Source of the DNA: a candidate division TA06 bacterium
Lineage (GTDB): Bacteria; Hydrothermota; DG-26; E44-bin18
Direction of reading: 5' to 3'
Length of the DNA stretch: 58,080 nucleotides
Assembly (NCBI GenBank): GCA_004376575.1
Contig: SOJN01000143.1
Span: 1-58,080, forward strand
Below the pieces are notes generated by a model. The model was not told where the DNA came from, did no database searches, and saw only the letters and a program-made list of their open reading frames with translations. The position numbers and the translations under genes were made by a program. The stretch's first letter is position 1, and each line of letters opens with the position of its first letter. Shown piece by piece: positions 45,201 to 53,280 of this stretch.

Positions 45201-47799
45201 TCCCATTATACCCCTTTATTAGCGTTGGATCTTTGACTCTCCTCGGTGCGTCCTCTGGTATGTTTGTCCCCACGTCAATATGTATTCTTCCCGTATCCCC
45301 CTTCACCCACACCTCTAAGGCCCTTGACCGGGAGAAGTCCAGCCCCTGGATGGAAAGACTTCTGTTCAAACTGACCCAGGTGCTTTCTCCAATACTGCTC
45401 AGCTTATTCCCAAACACGAGCACGGTCACCTGATCGTTCCTCCGGTCCTCGGGCAGATTTGGATCCAGGTATCTTGCACGTATGCCGTCCCTGGGATTGT
45501 ACCAGTAGGGGCTCCCAAAACTGGTAGTATCTCTCCCGTCAGGTACGGAGCCGGACAACCAAGAGGGCCTGGTGACTCCAAGATTGTAGCTTGTTCTTGT
45601 ACCTTCCATGTCATCTACGAAGACTTCGCCCTGAGTGTTCGGGTTAGGCATGGATATCGCCGCCTCCCCTGAAAGCCGGAATGAAGACTTGGCCTCTGTT
45701 GATACGAGTGGAAGAGCATTTGCCAGACGGGTGAAGAGGTCCGGCTCGGCGTTAAAGTGGCCGTCCACCTCGCCTACCAAAATCCTTCTTGACTCTTCTC
45801 CCAGTTTGGGTCTCAGCTCTCTGGTAGCCTCCGACCTGTACATCCAGCTCGTCCCGATTTCTGCCTTATCGGAGAACTGATATGTTGCCCTGGTCCCCAA
45901 AAGAGATTTTGAAGCGAGAGACAGGAAGGGCGCATACTGGTAAGTTATGGTCACCTCTGCATCTGGCCTGCTTGCTTCCGGAGCCAAGAGGGTGACCATT
46001 CCAAGATCATAGTCAACCGTGTAGTCCTGACCCTGCACAAGTTCACGACCATTCAGCTTCACCTGTACTGACCCTTCAAGAATATTTATCCTGTTCAGAC
46101 TGAATGTGGTCTTTGTGCCTTTGGCCACAGCTTCAATATAGTATTTTGGCGAATAGTCTGTGAAGGTCGTTCTGTCGTAGATGGAGTCGGGGTCAGCCAA
46201 AATATCACTTTGAAAGGGTCTTTCATTAGGGAATATGAGAAGACCTTCCTCCCACCTTATCCAGCCCACGTCAACTGCTCCGTCCTTGGGATTCTCATCC
46301 AGGCCGAGTATTTCAAGGTATGTCTTCCCCCCCTCAGTCCAAGGGTCTTCTTCTGCAGAGTAACTGTATTTTCTTATTCTCAGCTCAACAGGAGGTCTCA
46401 CATAAGTCGCACCCAGACTGTACACATTCTTCAGTTCGTAGCTCCATGTCCGGGAGTCCGGACCGGGAATCTTCGGCTTTATCAATTGAACGATAACTGT
46501 ATCATCAGAAGCGTATGTGTCCTTAAACGTCCCAACAGTCTCATCCAGTGCAGTCACGTATGAAACTGCGAATACGTCCTGGTTCTTCTGTCCCAACCCA
46601 CGGGCCAGCTCTATGATGTTCTTCTGGTAGTCGAACGTGTAGAACTCCTCATCCACCTGCTTGATATCAAATCGGCCAGAGTGAAACTCGGTCGTGTCCG
46701 GCACATCCGGATCAATGTATGCCTCACCGTAAACAGTCCCGTCGTCATTCGCGCCATTCCCGTCATCCACAAAGACCTTTATCATCCCTTCTTTTATGGT
46801 TGTGTGAGCCGGAATCCAAAAGAACCGCCATCTGAGAAAGCGTATGTCATCTATCTTGAGGGTTTCTGCAACTGCACCTCCGGAAATAGTCAACTCCTCT
46901 GCCTTCCCCTGTTCTTTGCTGGCAATGGCCGTTATGTTGAGGGGGCCGACCTTGGCCTCACCCTTTAAGCCAAATAGCCCCTTGTGCGTGGGTGGCCCTC
47001 CTATCAGCCTGGTGCCGGGTAGACTCAGCTGTGTGTCCCCGGCCTCTATCAACTGCACTATTTCATCTTCATCCCCTTCATACCGGAGCTTTATCTTGTT
47101 CTTGGTTTCGGTCTCCCTTTCAGAATCGTGATCCACGAACACGTGAACCTTCTGCCCCACGGTCCCTTCCAGATTCACAATAAGATGCTGTTTCATTTTC
47201 AGTTCAGGGAAGGGAGACTGGCGGGTGAGCTCTGTCTGCTGCTGCTCCAGCTCGAAGTGCTTCGACCCACCGAACTGAATCCCCTGGCTTCCTTTTACGT
47301 CGATCTTTCCACCCTGACCGATGATACCAGCAATAGGTTTCGGAAGCTCGATAGGAATGTCAATCGGCGGTATCAGGCCCCCCTCTGATTCCTGCTGGCG
47401 TTTGGAAGTTGATTTTCTGGCACTCTCTTTCAACGCTTTTCTTATGCCCCTTTTCCTGACCTCGGCAAGATACTCACTCAGGGGCACTATCTCCACTATG
47501 CCCAGAACCTGGCCATCCTTCTCAAGTGTGGTGACCACAACACCCAGATCGTAGTCAACTCTGGTCACCTCTCTGACACCGGTCATCCTCTGCAGAAGAA
47601 TCTCAGCGGCCCTGTGATCCAGGTACTTGGTTTCCAGGCTGTCTTCCTGCGCGCATGCCGTGGGAGTAAAGAAGGCGAGGACCAGGCACAGAAGGATAAG
47701 TCCCTCCAGACTGGTCTTCAGGGAAAGGCACAGACAGCAAAAGCCGGGAGCTCTAACACCCCGGCTCCCGGCTAGGTTTTTTCTTAACGTTTGTACCAT
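42214..47799 (-). CDS. sprA: SprA/Sov-like type IX secretion outer-membrane translocon
   Basis: 1,861 residues from ATG 47799 (a TTG three codons upstream is the alternative). The signal peptide ends TACA, with Gln as the first mature residue. The N-terminal part has repeated SprA segments such as KGLFGLKGEAKVGPLNITAI and AIASKEQGKAEELTISGGA, the middle has RYLDPNLPEDRRNDQVTVLV and Asp-rich Ca-binding-like text (DYDEDTGVDGVQGDDD), and the last 600 residues are alternating beta strands of a large barrel ending in Phe (VEFDVLFKF). SprA forms the giant barrel that exports T9SS clients. No other T9SS core gene is in view. Confidence 0.88.
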   Translation of the reverse strand: MVQTLRKNLAGSRGVRAPGFCCLCLSLKTSLEGLILLCLVLAFFTPTACAQEDSLETKYLDHRAAEILLQRMTGVREVTRVDYDLGVVVTTLEKDGQVLGIVEIVPLSEYLAEVRKRGIRKALKESARKSTSKRQQESEGGLIPPIDIPIELPKPIAGIIGQGGKIDVKGSQGIQFGGSKHFELEQQQTELTRQSPFPELKMKQHLIVNLEGTVGQKVHVFVDHDSERETETKNKIKLRYEGDEDEIVQLIEAGDTQLSLPGTRLIGGPPTHKGLFGLKGEAKVGPLNITAIASKEQGKAEELTISGGAVAETLKIDDIRFLRWRFFWIPAHTTIKEGMIKVFVDDGNGANDDGTVYGEAYIDPDVPDTTEFHSGRFDIKQVDEEFYTFDYQKNIIELARGLGQKNQDVFAVSYVTALDETVGTFKDTYASDDTVIVQLIKPKIPGPDSRTWSYELKNVYSLGATYVRPPVELRIRKYSYSAEEDPWTEGGKTYLEILGLDENPKDGAVDVGWIRWEEGLLIFPNERPFQSDILADPDSIYDRTTFTDYSPKYYIEAVAKGTKTTFSLNRINILEGSVQVKLNGRELVQGQDYTVDYDLGMVTLLAPEASRPDAEVTITYQYAPFLSLASKSLLGTRATYQFSDKAEIGTSWMYRSEATRELRPKLGEESRRILVGEVDGHFNAEPDLFTRLANALPLVSTEAKSSFRLSGEAAISMPNPNTQGEVFVDDMEGTRTSYNLGVTRPSWLSGSVPDGRDTTSFGSPYWYNPRDGIRARYLDPNLPEDRRNDQVTVLVFGNKLSSIGESTWVSLNRSLSIQGLDFSRSRALEVWVKGDTGRIHIDVGTNIPEDAPRRVKDPTLIKGYNGKLDTEDIKTVNGQLDYDEDTGVDGVQGDDDRTVSGDDGNDDYKYDPGTSNYSRVNGTENNDRLDTEDLNGNHVLDSRKDYFEFTFDLSSRNFVVNDGEDGWRLFRLALDDSMNVQRFGNPDWENITAARIWIDGFSHKDSVIIAGLDIVGNKWKNGGVSGLLPDQGGTFEPEERVEINVKNNERDPDYTAPFDPGTDPYGNQRREQSLVINFFDINTMHRGTAYQLISQTQDYSDYKDIRLYVHGDTSNPTFFIKFGGDEKNYYEYREVVGKGWHEFVLPIQEFTDRKLIHKEDQFYFDAGGVGYGFYGKPSFRNIRRMEVGVINQQDGRVSGEIWIDEIRLSDPRKDTGTSSQIRLDTKFADLMDFKITVNRQDSEFRGLASERGSGTTTTKFSGSGNMNLDKFLPEKWGMSIPVNASINRDVSLPKYQQSSDIILSGEEARKRASHTYRRGGSISLNKTRQSLNKLLRWTIDNVRVGASASQNFSDSETRVDSNATYNTSISYSYSPRVNPLSIFGLFGLSYFPSHFSLSSSYNKTWGVGYVKSDTQNVRTNVDEDRIANGRASVSYDPLKFVSTDYSIDQTRDLNLPGTFFGYDLGSEIRRTQAAGINYHFPLWTEYLSQSMSYDTRYVEDHDPDIGGLENDYRNVSNSNSANLSLTLNISKFMSIFSGLAGAKDEDLKALTPKWLLAKFLELSSRINSPNGSYTRSRNSQYSYLKGRPSWQYQFGFRDDVEDVPKEYYVYDQTSVNNTYQVRSGLSVGDLSLSISRKGSEAEKGYSGSRTRTKSTTWPDMSVTLRSFERFVPIKMLMQSSDLRSSFSMTRGESGPLNTPPTSRTKAMNFSPLVSWHTTWKRRINTEVSTDYSVSEKESGTPMTTSTDTRKGISLKVSTSFSAPTGLVLPLLGRRVKFKSNLDLSLSASYSSTHSKLVTEGSDKPPRINADTESFSISPRASYNFSKSVTGGLTMDFRQNRDKQRGRTGRDINVEFDVLFKF
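47742..47773. other. 10-bp perfect hairpin in the start of sprA
   Basis: AGCCGGGAGC (47742-47751) and GCTCCCGGCT (47764-47773) pair perfectly around a 12-nt loop, within codons about 9-19 of sprA. On the plus strand it is followed by six T after 3 nt, like an intrinsic terminator for antisense transcripts. On the minus strand it is followed by TTTTGC. It may act on sprA translation or antisense RNA. Confidence 0.5.
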
Positions 47800-47925
47800 A
47801 CTCGCCAAGGGGGCACGAAGTAAAGACCTTGTGTCACAAAATAGGACTATAAGCTATTCTCACCTTGACGAGCGCTATAGGATCGCCCCTTTCGTTTCTA
47901 TATTCCTAACCTACTCTCATTCTTA

Positions 47926-47953
47926 ATTATAGCCCAATCCGCCCTTCTGTCAA
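47926..47953 (-). promoter_or_regulatory. Sigma70 promoter of sprA
   Basis: Minus-strand perfect TTGACA (47953-47948), 16 nt, perfect TATAAT (47931-47926). The leader would be about 120 nt. Confidence 0.85.
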
Positions 47954-48225
47954 CCCCCTTTTGCGCGCTTTACGCTGTACGCTATGCGCTATACGCCAAA
48001 AGACGGCCAAAAGCTGCTTTTTTCAGGTTTGGGGGAAAGGCCCCGTGTATCTCGCTTGGCGAGAAACGGGGCAGGCGTGGACTTTTGGACTTTTGCAGAA
48101 TCACCAACTGCCGAAGGTCCTGAGCCCGGTCGAAGGGCAAACTCTGAATTGCCAACTACTTCAGTAGCCCGGTCCTTCGCCCTTCCCACCAAGCGGCTTT
48201 TGTTTTCGATTTTCGAAGTCGTGAG
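47954..48225. repeat. Intergenic repeats: TACGCTATGCGC type, family B and module C
   Basis: With the sprA promoter this gives a gene-free stretch of about 420 bp. From left: a GCTTTACGCTGTACGCTATG type degenerate repeat (47966-47998), a family B hairpin copy (48041-48095, minus), and a short module C (48118-48140, TCCTGAGC to TCGAAGGGC). No gene is seen. Confidence 0.7.
48041..48095 (-). repeat. Family B repeat with hairpin, full copy
   Basis: On the minus strand CAAAAGTCCAAAAGTCC, CACGCCTG, then hairpin CCCCGT...ACGGGG with inner TCTCGC/GCGAGA (48071-48041). It is nearly identical to the hairpin at 10265-10295. Confidence 0.8.
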
Positions 48226-49017
48226 TTAGATGAGGTTTCGGGCCACGAAGTCCACGGCATTTTTGAATATCGCCATGCCATCCCCTTCTTCCTTGAGGCC
48301 TTCACGCGCCCACCGCGGGTGCTGAGTAGGATGCATGTGCCTCTCAGGGTGTGGCATCATACCGAAAATCCTGCCGGTTGGATCGCATATCCCTGCTATC
48401 CCTTTGACAGAGCCATTGGGATTTCCCGGATAACCTGTGGGTTCGCCATGCTCATCCACATAAGTGAAAACAACCTGGCCACTTTTTTCTAGCTTGCTCA
48501 GAGTCTCGCTATCTTTGGAAACAAACTTTCCCTCGGCATGAGCAACCGGCATATACACAATTGGCTCTATCCCCTCCGTGTATATGCATCTCGATTCATC
48601 ATTTGTCTTCAGATAAACCCACCTATCTTCAAACTTGTTTGAATCGTTGAAAACAAGCGTTACCGACTGCTCCACCTTCCCGTCGAATGCAGGAAGCAAA
48701 CCCGCCTTAACCAACACCTGGAAGCCGTTGCATATGCCGATGGCCAGCTTCCCGTCCCTCGCAAACTGCTCGATCTCTGCCCGCAGTTTGTACTTCAATT
48801 CATTCGCCAGTATCTTCCCAGCAGCTATGTCGTCGCCGTATGTGAACCCGCCAGGTATGACCAGGATTTCAAAATCATTCAAACTCACCTTCCCACTGAT
48901 CAGCCGATTGACATGCTCAAGACTTGTGCTGGCCCCAACAGAATCGAACGCATACCTCGTCTCATAGTCGCAGTTGGTACCAGCAGTCCTCAGAATCAAT
49001 ACTCTAGCCTTACCCAT
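48226..49017 (-). CDS. purQ: Phosphoribosylformylglycinamidine synthase, glutaminase subunit PurQ
   Basis: A 263-residue class I glutamine amidotransferase. The nucleophile is Cys96 in AIGICNGFQVLVKAG; the His/Glu pair is in MMPHPERHMHP. The N-terminus KARVLILRTAGTNCDYE is typical. It supplies ammonia to PurL in step 4 of purine synthesis. It is separated from purL by an unrelated 151-residue gene. Confidence 0.95.
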   Translation of the reverse strand: MGKARVLILRTAGTNCDYETRYAFDSVGASTSLEHVNRLISGKVSLNDFEILVIPGGFTYGDDIAAGKILANELKYKLRAEIEQFARDGKLAIGICNGFQVLVKAGLLPAFDGKVEQSVTLVFNDSNKFEDRWVYLKTNDESRCIYTEGIEPIVYMPVAHAEGKFVSKDSETLSKLEKSGQVVFTYVDEHGEPTGYPGNPNGSVKGIAGICDPTGRIFGMMPHPERHMHPTQHPRWAREGLKEEGDGMAIFKNAVDFVARNLI

Positions 49018-49077
49018 CTTCTCCTACCTCACCGGTACAAGTTTGGCTGTACACCGTTCATCACAGCAACCATTCTC

Positions 49078-49533
49078 TCACTTAACACTACCTTTCTCAT
49101 GAAGGCCTATTGCAAGGAGCCTCACATCGTATCCCTTGATGTCCGGGCTCTCTATCGGCTTTGCCACAATGTTGGTGTATCTGCCGGCCAGCCTTCTCAT
49201 CGTCTGGTTTATCTCATTTATCTGCTTTTGAGAGATAAGGTTCCTTGCGTGAACCACAACCACTATGGCATATGATCTGAAGAAGCGCTCCTCCTTGAGC
49301 AACATGGCAGATATGGCCTTCTCCAGAGCCTTCATCGGGTCATCAGATAGACCCGAGGCAGCCTCAAATCTTCCGTAAGGTGAAATCGCGTCCTTAAGCT
49401 TGTTCCGTAGAACTTCCATCTCTTCGCCATCGGAAGTGGTCGCAACCTTCTCCATGTCAGAAGCGATCTCTTTGCGCTTCTCATGGTCCGCAACGCCCAA
49501 CGCATCAACAAGCTGAATAAGATAGTTTACCAA
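49078..49533 (-). CDS. Unknown 151-residue protein between purL and purQ
   Basis: A mostly helical N-terminal half (LVDALGVADHEKRKEIASDM, MEVLRNKLKDAISPYGRF) and a mixed C-terminal half with SYAIVVVVHARNLISQKQIN and MRRLAGRYTNIVAKPI. It starts 4 bp after purL and ends 60 bp before purQ. No family recognised. Its place within the complex genes suggests a purine-linked or assembly role, but this is inference. Confidence 0.6.
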   Translation of the reverse strand: MVNYLIQLVDALGVADHEKRKEIASDMEKVATTSDGEEMEVLRNKLKDAISPYGRFEAASGLSDDPMKALEKAISAMLLKEERFFRSYAIVVVVHARNLISQKQINEINQTMRRLAGRYTNIVAKPIESPDIKGYDVRLLAIGLHEKGSVK

Positions 49534-49537
49534 CTCC

Positions 49538-52390
49538 TCACCACCTCAAAGGTTTCTGCCACGCCTCCTTCAGGCCCGCAATGTCAGCACTCACAACAAC
49601 CTTACCCGTCATGCCTTTGACCACAAAATCACCGGAGTCGTCAACGGTGCCCAGAAGCCCAAATGGGACATTCCTCATCTCTGCTTCGAACTGCAGCCGG
49701 TTTCTTTCCCCTACCTCGACTATGAATCTTGTATTTGACTCTGAGAAGAGAATCTTGTCATCCCTCTCTATGGGATCACCAAGTGGTACATGTGAAAGGT
49801 CAATCTCTATCCCGAGTCCGCCCGCAAAAGCCATCTCAGCGCACGCTACACCGATACCGCCTTCCGAACAGTCATGGATTGATCTCAATAAACCCTTTCT
49901 CGAGGCGCTACTGAGAGATTCCATTGTGCACCTGGCATCAACAAAACTGACTCTGGGGACGTTGCAGCCGATTTCTCCGTGCACAAGATAGTAATGTGAG
50001 CCACCAAGCTCATCAAAAGTCTTGCCCACAACATAAATGAGACTGCCAACCCCTTTTGCATCCATCGTCTTTGCCTTGCGCACATCACTCATGATACCCA
50101 TAGCCGATATAAGCAGTGTGGGAGGAATCGAGATCGTTTTGTCCCCAACTCTGTACTCGTTATTCAGACTGTCCTTGCCGGAGATGAAGGGGCACCCGTA
50201 AGCGGTGGAAGCGTCATGGCATGCCTTAGCTGCTCTGACAAGAGCGCCCAGCCTTTCGGGAACATCCGGATTCCCCCAGGAAAAATTGTCAAGGAGGGCG
50301 ACACGATCGAGACTTCCTCCAACGGCAATCTGATTTCTCAAAGCCTCGTCTACGGCTGAGGCTGCCATCCAGTACGGATCGATCAGTCCGTATCTCGGAT
50401 TTATCCCGCAGGATATGATTACCCCCCGGTCTGAGTGAAGAACAGGCCTGGTGACCGAGGCATCGGAAGGACCATCGTTTCCGATGCCAGTCAAGGGCTT
50501 GACTACAGACCCACCCTGAACCTCATGGTCATACTGTCGGATTATCCACTCCTTACTGCACACGTTCCAGGACGAGAGTATCGATAGAAGGTCACCGGTC
50601 AAATCGTCTGGTTCGCCAAACTCAGGTTCTTGCAGGGACGGTCTTTCCCATTCTGCCTTCTTGGTTGGAATTGGATAGCCATCGTGCAGAAATCGCATAT
50701 CCAGATCGCAGACCTTCTTGTTCCGGTAGTTCAGAACTAGCTTCTTGTCGCCAGTATATTTCCCGATTACCGTGGCTTCCACTTCCTCACTTTCAAACAC
50801 GTCGAGCAACCTTTCCAGTTTCTCTTCTGGCACCGCAAGTACCATTCTTTCTTGAGCCTCAGATACCCAGATCTCCCAGTAGGAAAGCCCCTCATACTTG
50901 AGCGGAACTCGTTCTAGATTCACTTCCGCGCCTACAGCTCTGGCTGTCTCTCCCACAGCAGAGGACAGGCCTCCTCCTCCACAATCTGTGATACCAACAT
51001 AAAGGCCCAGATCTCTCGCCTTGATTATTGCATCTGTCAGCCTCTTCTCCTCTATCGGATTTCCTATCTGCACAGCCTGTGAAGAGAGAGACTCCGACTC
51101 TTCATGCAGCTCCAGGGACGCAAAAGTGACTCCGTGTATCCCATCTCTCCCAGTCCTTCCCCCCACCAGCACTATCGCATTCCCTGCTTCTATCTTTTTA
51201 CTGCTTTTGCCTTTGGGAAGCAACCCTACGTTCCCGCAGTAAACCACTGGGTTGCCAAGATAAGCGGGATCGAAAAGAACTGCACCATTGGAAGTAGGAA
51301 TACCCATTCTATTACCATAATCCCTCACGCCCGCGACGACTCCCTTCATCACCCTTTTGGGATGCAGGACCCCTTTTGGAACCTCCCGTGCAGGATAGTC
51401 CGGAGGAGCGAAGCAGAAGACGTCGGTGTTTATTATCGGTTTGGCCCCAAGACCAGTACCGAGCGGATCCCTTATCACACCTCCTATCCCTGTGCCTGCG
51501 CCACCATAGGGTTCAAGCGCCGAAGGGTGGTTATGCGTCTCGACCTTGAAACAGATGTCGTGCTCCTCATCGAATTCTATCACTCCGCTGTTGTCTTTGA
51601 AGACAGAGAGGCACCAGTCTTTTCCCAACTGCTCTGTCGCCTTCATTATGGTCGATTCAAGAAGTCCTTCTATCCTTTCGCCTTCGTACTCTATTATTCC
51701 TCTGAAAGTCTTGTGAACACAGTGTTCTGACCATGTCTGTGCAATCGTCTCCAGCTCAACATCAGTGGGTTCCCTCCCCAGTTCGAGGAAATGCTGCTGA
51801 ACAGCCTTCATCTCGTCAAGGTTGAGCGAAAGCTGACCGTCTTCGCTTATCTCCAGAAGCTTATCATCGCTTGCATCCACCAAAGGGATAGAAGTGAGCT
51901 CAAACTTATAGGGAACCACAGGCAGAATCTTCTCCTCTCTTACTATGTGCTGGATTAGGGGATTGTAGAACAGTCTGGACGCAGCAATGAGGATATCGTC
52001 ATCACTCATTACGCCCCAGATTGCATATTTGACTCCTGTCCTGATCGAGGCCACGTCCTTTATTCCAAGATCCCGAATCGCCTTGGATGTGCTTAAAGCA
52101 ACAGTATCCATGACCCCCGGATTGAAGCCTATTTCTATCACCCTGAGCCGGTCATCGTTTTTATAGACGGACTCCCCGCAAGAAGTCATTTCGGCTACCG
52201 GGTCAGCTAGAAGCTCAGAGGAGATTCTCTGAACCTCATTCTCAGTGAGTTCACCCTGGATACTGTAAGTATGGCCCACCCTCACCTTTTGTACCGACAC
52301 ATATCCAAGATCATGCAGATCCTTCTTTGCAGACTCGCCGGCAGCATCGGCGAAATCTTCCTTGACCCAGGTCTCTATCTTCCACTCCAT
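49538..52390 (-). CDS. purL: FGAM synthase PurL with two fused PurS-like N-terminal domains
   Basis: 950 residues from ATG 52390 (preceded by AAGGA); a TTG at 52408 is less likely. Residues 1-75 (KKDLHDLGYVSVQKVRVGHT) and about 80-160 (SKAIRDLGIKDVASIRTGVK) both resemble PurS. The PurL part follows: TWSEHCVHKTF, the FGAR/ATP site KVETHNHPSALEPYGGAGTG, VVAGVRDYGNRMG, and the second AIRS half with SGKDSLNNEY and DCSEGGIGVACAE. It forms formylglycinamidine ribonucleotide with ammonia from PurQ. The double PurS fusion removes the need for a separate purS. Confidence 0.93.
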   Translation of the reverse strand: MEWKIETWVKEDFADAAGESAKKDLHDLGYVSVQKVRVGHTYSIQGELTENEVQRISSELLADPVAEMTSCGESVYKNDDRLRVIEIGFNPGVMDTVALSTSKAIRDLGIKDVASIRTGVKYAIWGVMSDDDILIAASRLFYNPLIQHIVREEKILPVVPYKFELTSIPLVDASDDKLLEISEDGQLSLNLDEMKAVQQHFLELGREPTDVELETIAQTWSEHCVHKTFRGIIEYEGERIEGLLESTIMKATEQLGKDWCLSVFKDNSGVIEFDEEHDICFKVETHNHPSALEPYGGAGTGIGGVIRDPLGTGLGAKPIINTDVFCFAPPDYPAREVPKGVLHPKRVMKGVVAGVRDYGNRMGIPTSNGAVLFDPAYLGNPVVYCGNVGLLPKGKSSKKIEAGNAIVLVGGRTGRDGIHGVTFASLELHEESESLSSQAVQIGNPIEEKRLTDAIIKARDLGLYVGITDCGGGGLSSAVGETARAVGAEVNLERVPLKYEGLSYWEIWVSEAQERMVLAVPEEKLERLLDVFESEEVEATVIGKYTGDKKLVLNYRNKKVCDLDMRFLHDGYPIPTKKAEWERPSLQEPEFGEPDDLTGDLLSILSSWNVCSKEWIIRQYDHEVQGGSVVKPLTGIGNDGPSDASVTRPVLHSDRGVIISCGINPRYGLIDPYWMAASAVDEALRNQIAVGGSLDRVALLDNFSWGNPDVPERLGALVRAAKACHDASTAYGCPFISGKDSLNNEYRVGDKTISIPPTLLISAMGIMSDVRKAKTMDAKGVGSLIYVVGKTFDELGGSHYYLVHGEIGCNVPRVSFVDARCTMESLSSASRKGLLRSIHDCSEGGIGVACAEMAFAGGLGIEIDLSHVPLGDPIERDDKILFSESNTRFIVEVGERNRLQFEAEMRNVPFGLLGTVDDSGDFVVKGMTGKVVVSADIAGLKEAWQKPLRW

Positions 52391-52427
52391 CAGCACAATC
52401 CTTTCCAATCAGCTCTTCATATTGAAT

Positions 52428-53270
52428 TCAGAAACCAATGCGTGCACCGGCAGCAACGAACCCGTTCCCTCCGGTCAGACCTCCTTCAAGGTTCAGGTGG
52501 ATGATGACCAGGCAAAGCTCCACGCCGGCATATAGCCTTCTTGACGAAGGCTTCAGATCCATGCCCCCCGAGTCATCCTCCATTAGCGGATTCACATAAT
52601 CTACCTCCCAGCTTGCATTGAATTCATGCCAGTCCCAGCCAATGCCTGCATAAGGTGTGATCAGCAGTAGATTCTTTGAAATATCTACATGCAAGCTCAG
52701 TGTAGAGAGTTTCAGTTTTGCCCAGGCCTCTGCCGTTGAATCGCTGAAAACGTACATCATCTGGCTGGTTCTGGTATAGGCAAAAGTAAGGGAGACAGCG
52801 GGAGCAATCAGGGAATTCCGTAACAGACCCATCCTGATACCGCCACCAAATATGGCTGGCGCCATCTCCGCATATTTTCTGTACTCCCCAACAGTGGGGA
52901 ACTGACCGAATCTCCCAATCAGGTCAACAGATCCGATCCCTCCCACCAAAGGGTTGGGACTGAACCCCTTTAGAATACCGATCCCCCCGAACAAAAACAT
53001 GGTCGGAACCACAGCCACCAGGGTCTCACTCGTGTCTGTCGGATTCACAGCCTCTATCCCCACCACGTTCAAGCCCGCCCCCATCTGGAAGTGGGGAAGA
53101 CCGCCGTGAGTGTTGGCGGACCAGAGCACGCCCCCTGAAATCGCCTGCCCCACCGTCTCCACAAGCGTGTTAAGGAAAATCTTCACCTCAGTCGAATCGA
53201 GCCCCTGGCCACTGGAAGAGCAAGGCGTGAAAAGAAGGCACACCAGCGCAATCCCACAAACTAGCCTCAT
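52428..53270 (-). CDS. Outer-membrane beta-barrel protein, unknown
   Basis: 280 residues with a signal peptide ending CSSSG and Gln as the likely first mature residue. The rest alternates glycine and aromatic beta strands (GGIRMGLLRNSLIAPAVSLTF, LYAGVELCLVIIHLNLEGGL) and ends in Phe, all typical of a small outer-membrane barrel. There is no lipobox. It lies 38 bp before purL and 10 bp after the radical SAM gene, so it is probably co-transcribed. Confidence 0.6.
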   Translation of the reverse strand: MRLVCGIALVCLLFTPCSSSGQGLDSTEVKIFLNTLVETVGQAISGGVLWSANTHGGLPHFQMGAGLNVVGIEAVNPTDTSETLVAVVPTMFLFGGIGILKGFSPNPLVGGIGSVDLIGRFGQFPTVGEYRKYAEMAPAIFGGGIRMGLLRNSLIAPAVSLTFAYTRTSQMMYVFSDSTAEAWAKLKLSTLSLHVDISKNLLLITPYAGIGWDWHEFNASWEVDYVNPLMEDDSGGMDLKPSSRRLYAGVELCLVIIHLNLEGGLTGGNGFVAAGARIGF

Positions 53271-53280
53271 ACGTCTCCTC

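Noticed and set aside
51104-51730. 208-codon plus-strand frame
   Set aside because: Antisense to purL; no independent support.
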